Source of the DNA: Bacteroidetes bacterium ADurb.Bin037
Lineage (GTDB): Bacteria > Bacteroidota > Bacteroidia > Bacteroidales > UBA932
Length of the DNA: 53,201 nucleotides
Assembly (NCBI GenBank): GCA_002071175.1
Contig: MWER01000011.1
Span: forward strand, 1-53,201
Reading direction: 5' to 3'
The notes under the pieces are model-generated. The model was given only the letters and a program-made list of their open reading frames with translations, was not told the origin of the DNA and did no database searches. The position numbers were made by a program, and so were the translations under genes. Below, piece after piece: positions 52,329 through 53,201 of the stretch (positions within the stretch are counted from its first letter, which is position 1; every line of letters starts with the position of its first letter).

Positions 52329-52350
52329 GTCGGTGAATTCACCGACCTTT
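52329..52350 (+). promoter_or_regulatory. 18-bp palindrome with T run before the integrase promoter
   Basis: GTCGGTGAATTCACCGAC (52329-52346) is a perfect palindrome. As RNA it makes a 7-bp stem with an AATT loop followed by CTTTTTATT, so it could terminate leftover transcription entering from the chromosome. It also covers the -33 position of the integrase promoter (-7 at 52355), so it could be an operator. Both roles are possible. Confidence 0.5.
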
Positions 52351-52354
52351 TTAT

Positions 52355-52362
52355 TATATTTG
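52355..52362 (+). promoter_or_regulatory. -7 promoter element for the integrase gene
   Basis: TATATTTG (TAnnTTTG) 21 nt before the ATG at 52384. Confidence 0.55.
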
Positions 52363-52383
52363 CATAAACTAAAATAATCGATC

Positions 52384-53201
52384 ATGGCAACCTTTGTATT
52401 AAAACTATCAAAAAGGCAAGATCCTAAGACCGGAAAATCGGAGATATTGATAAGACTGCGACATGGAAAAACCATAGAATTATATGCTAATTCAGGGATA
52501 TTCATTCACCCGGATTTTTGGAATAACGGGATAAAGATTCCCAGGGATAGAATCATTACCGACAAGCTCAGGGATGCCCAGCGAGCAAAAACGGATTTTG
52601 ACAAGCTATTAAACCTGATATCGGAATCCTTTTTAACGGCCGATCGTAAACGTGTAAATAGTAAGTGGATGTCAGGCGTTGTCGATACTTTCCACAAGCG
52701 GGAACAGGAGCCGGAGCCGGAAAGGCTATTAACTTATATTGCTAATTTTATTGAGCGGGCGCCTCAACGAACAAGGCATGACACGGGCAGAGTGTTGAGG
52801 GAATCCAATATGTACCAATACCGGGCAACCTTTAAACACCTCCAGGAGTTTGCCGTTTCCAGGAGGGTAAAGGATTTTGAATTTTCAGATATAAACAAAG
52901 ATTTTTATGAGAGGTTTGTAGCCCATTTGCAGAAACAGGGATTCCGTGCAAATTCCATAGGGAAGCACATTAAGGTATTAAAAACATTTGTTAATGATGC
53001 CCCCGCCGAGCTGAGGACACAGGCAGATTTAAAGCCATTCCGGGTCCTCCGTGAGGATGTGGACAACGTATACCTGAACGATCGGGAGCTGGAGGCGCTC
53101 CGTTCCTGCGAGCTACCAACGGCCAAGCTGGAGCGGGTGCGGGATTCTTTTTTATTACTTGCCTGGACGGGTTGCCGTTATTCCGACCTATCAAAAGTAT
53201 T
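52384..53201 (+). CDS. Tyrosine-type integrase of a mobile element (cut by window edge)
   Basis: 272 residues are visible, open to the window edge. The N-terminus (MATFVLKLSKRQDPKTGKSE, then LIRLRHGKTIELYANSGIFIHPDFWN) is the Bacteroidota arm-DNA-binding domain (Arm_DNA_bind_5). A SAM-like core-binding domain follows (about residues 115-215: RESNMYQYRATFKHLQEFAV...KHIKVLKTFVNDA). The catalytic domain begins near 220 (VYLNDRELEALRSCEL), with the first catalytic Arg in LLAWTGCRYSDLSKV. The remaining His-x-x-Arg and Tyr lie beyond the window. This type drives integration of conjugative or mobilisable elements and genomic islands. Its position next to the tRNA-like remnant supports an element that extends to the right. 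Confidence 0.93.
   Translation, partial: MATFVLKLSKRQDPKTGKSEILIRLRHGKTIELYANSGIFIHPDFWNNGIKIPRDRIITDKLRDAQRAKTDFDKLLNLISESFLTADRKRVNSKWMSGVVDTFHKREQEPEPERLLTYIANFIERAPQRTRHDTGRVLRESNMYQYRATFKHLQEFAVSRRVKDFEFSDINKDFYERFVAHLQKQGFRANSIGKHIKVLKTFVNDAPAELRTQADLKPFRVLREDVDNVYLNDRELEALRSCELPTAKLERVRDSFLLLAWTGCRYSDLSKV

Overview
The window looks like a stretch of a Bacteroidales (phylum Bacteroidota) chromosome. The evidence is the gene content: a Bat aerotolerance cluster, an nqrABCDEF sodium pump, a short SerA next to SerC and a DUF1015 protein, DUF4290, DUF4834, a fimbrillin-like lipoprotein and a Bacteroidota-type tyrosine integrase. Start codons also lack clear Shine-Dalgarno sites, and many genes are preceded by the Bacteroidota -7 promoter element TAnnTTTG. 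GC content is moderate. The genus cannot be fixed from the sequence alone. Most of the window is ordinary core genome; the two ends are accessory.

Layout. 1-415 (minus): a fimbrillin-like lipoprotein cut by the window edge, preceded by an overlooked 54-residue gene. 835-2121 (plus): a DUF5320 protein behind a palindromic operator candidate, and a secreted DUF1460 amidase-like protein. 2210-5495 (minus): serC-serA-DUF1015. 5561-7549 (minus): an IMPACT-family gene, pyrB and pyrI. 7601-9474 (plus): acyl-CoA reductase-like gene and miaA. 9504-12270 (minus): a FKBP lipoprotein, an arginase-family protein and a KpsF/KdsD isomerase. 12327-22618 (plus): recQ, a DUF3352-type protein, DUF4834, an MsbA-like ABC exporter, an acyl-CoA ligase, dCMP deaminase and an S41 protease. 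22553-24349 (minus): rluB-type synthase and era. 24401-25660 (plus): an FtsX/MacB-type permease. 25663-28303 (minus): truA, exbB, exbD, tonB. 28366-40035 (plus): moxR, DUF58, bat genes (with batB and batC fused), DUF4290, ftsK, lolA. 40032-43308 (minus): pyrE, SRPBCC protein, an RNA m5C methyltransferase and an esterase. 43332-44024 (plus): NUDIX. 44031-49603 (minus): nqrA-F. 49666-52068 (plus): a UvrD/PcrA helicase. 52130-53201: an orphan terminator, what looks like the 3' end of a tRNA, repeats and a truncated integrase, read here as the left border of an integrative element.

How the genes work together. The serine and pyrimidine genes (serA/C, pyrB/I, pyrE, dCMP deaminase) are housekeeping biosynthesis. 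The MoxR-DUF58-Bat cluster encodes an AAA ATPase, MIDAS-type von Willebrand proteins and membrane TPR proteins that probably form one envelope complex. ExbB/ExbD/TonB and Nqr manage ion gradients across the inner membrane. RecQ, UvrD, MiaA, TruA, RluB, Era and the NOL1-type enzyme handle nucleic acids.

Most noteworthy: the probable element border at a truncated minus-strand tRNA (52130-52384); the small gene before the fimbrillin-like lipoprotein; overlapping symmetric divergent promoters (28312-28328, 43319-43336); several -7 elements only 4-6 nt from the start codon, implying leaderless mRNAs; and a BatB-BatC fusion that keeps a signal-peptide-like segment at the junction. No convincing wholly new defence or biosynthetic system is visible.
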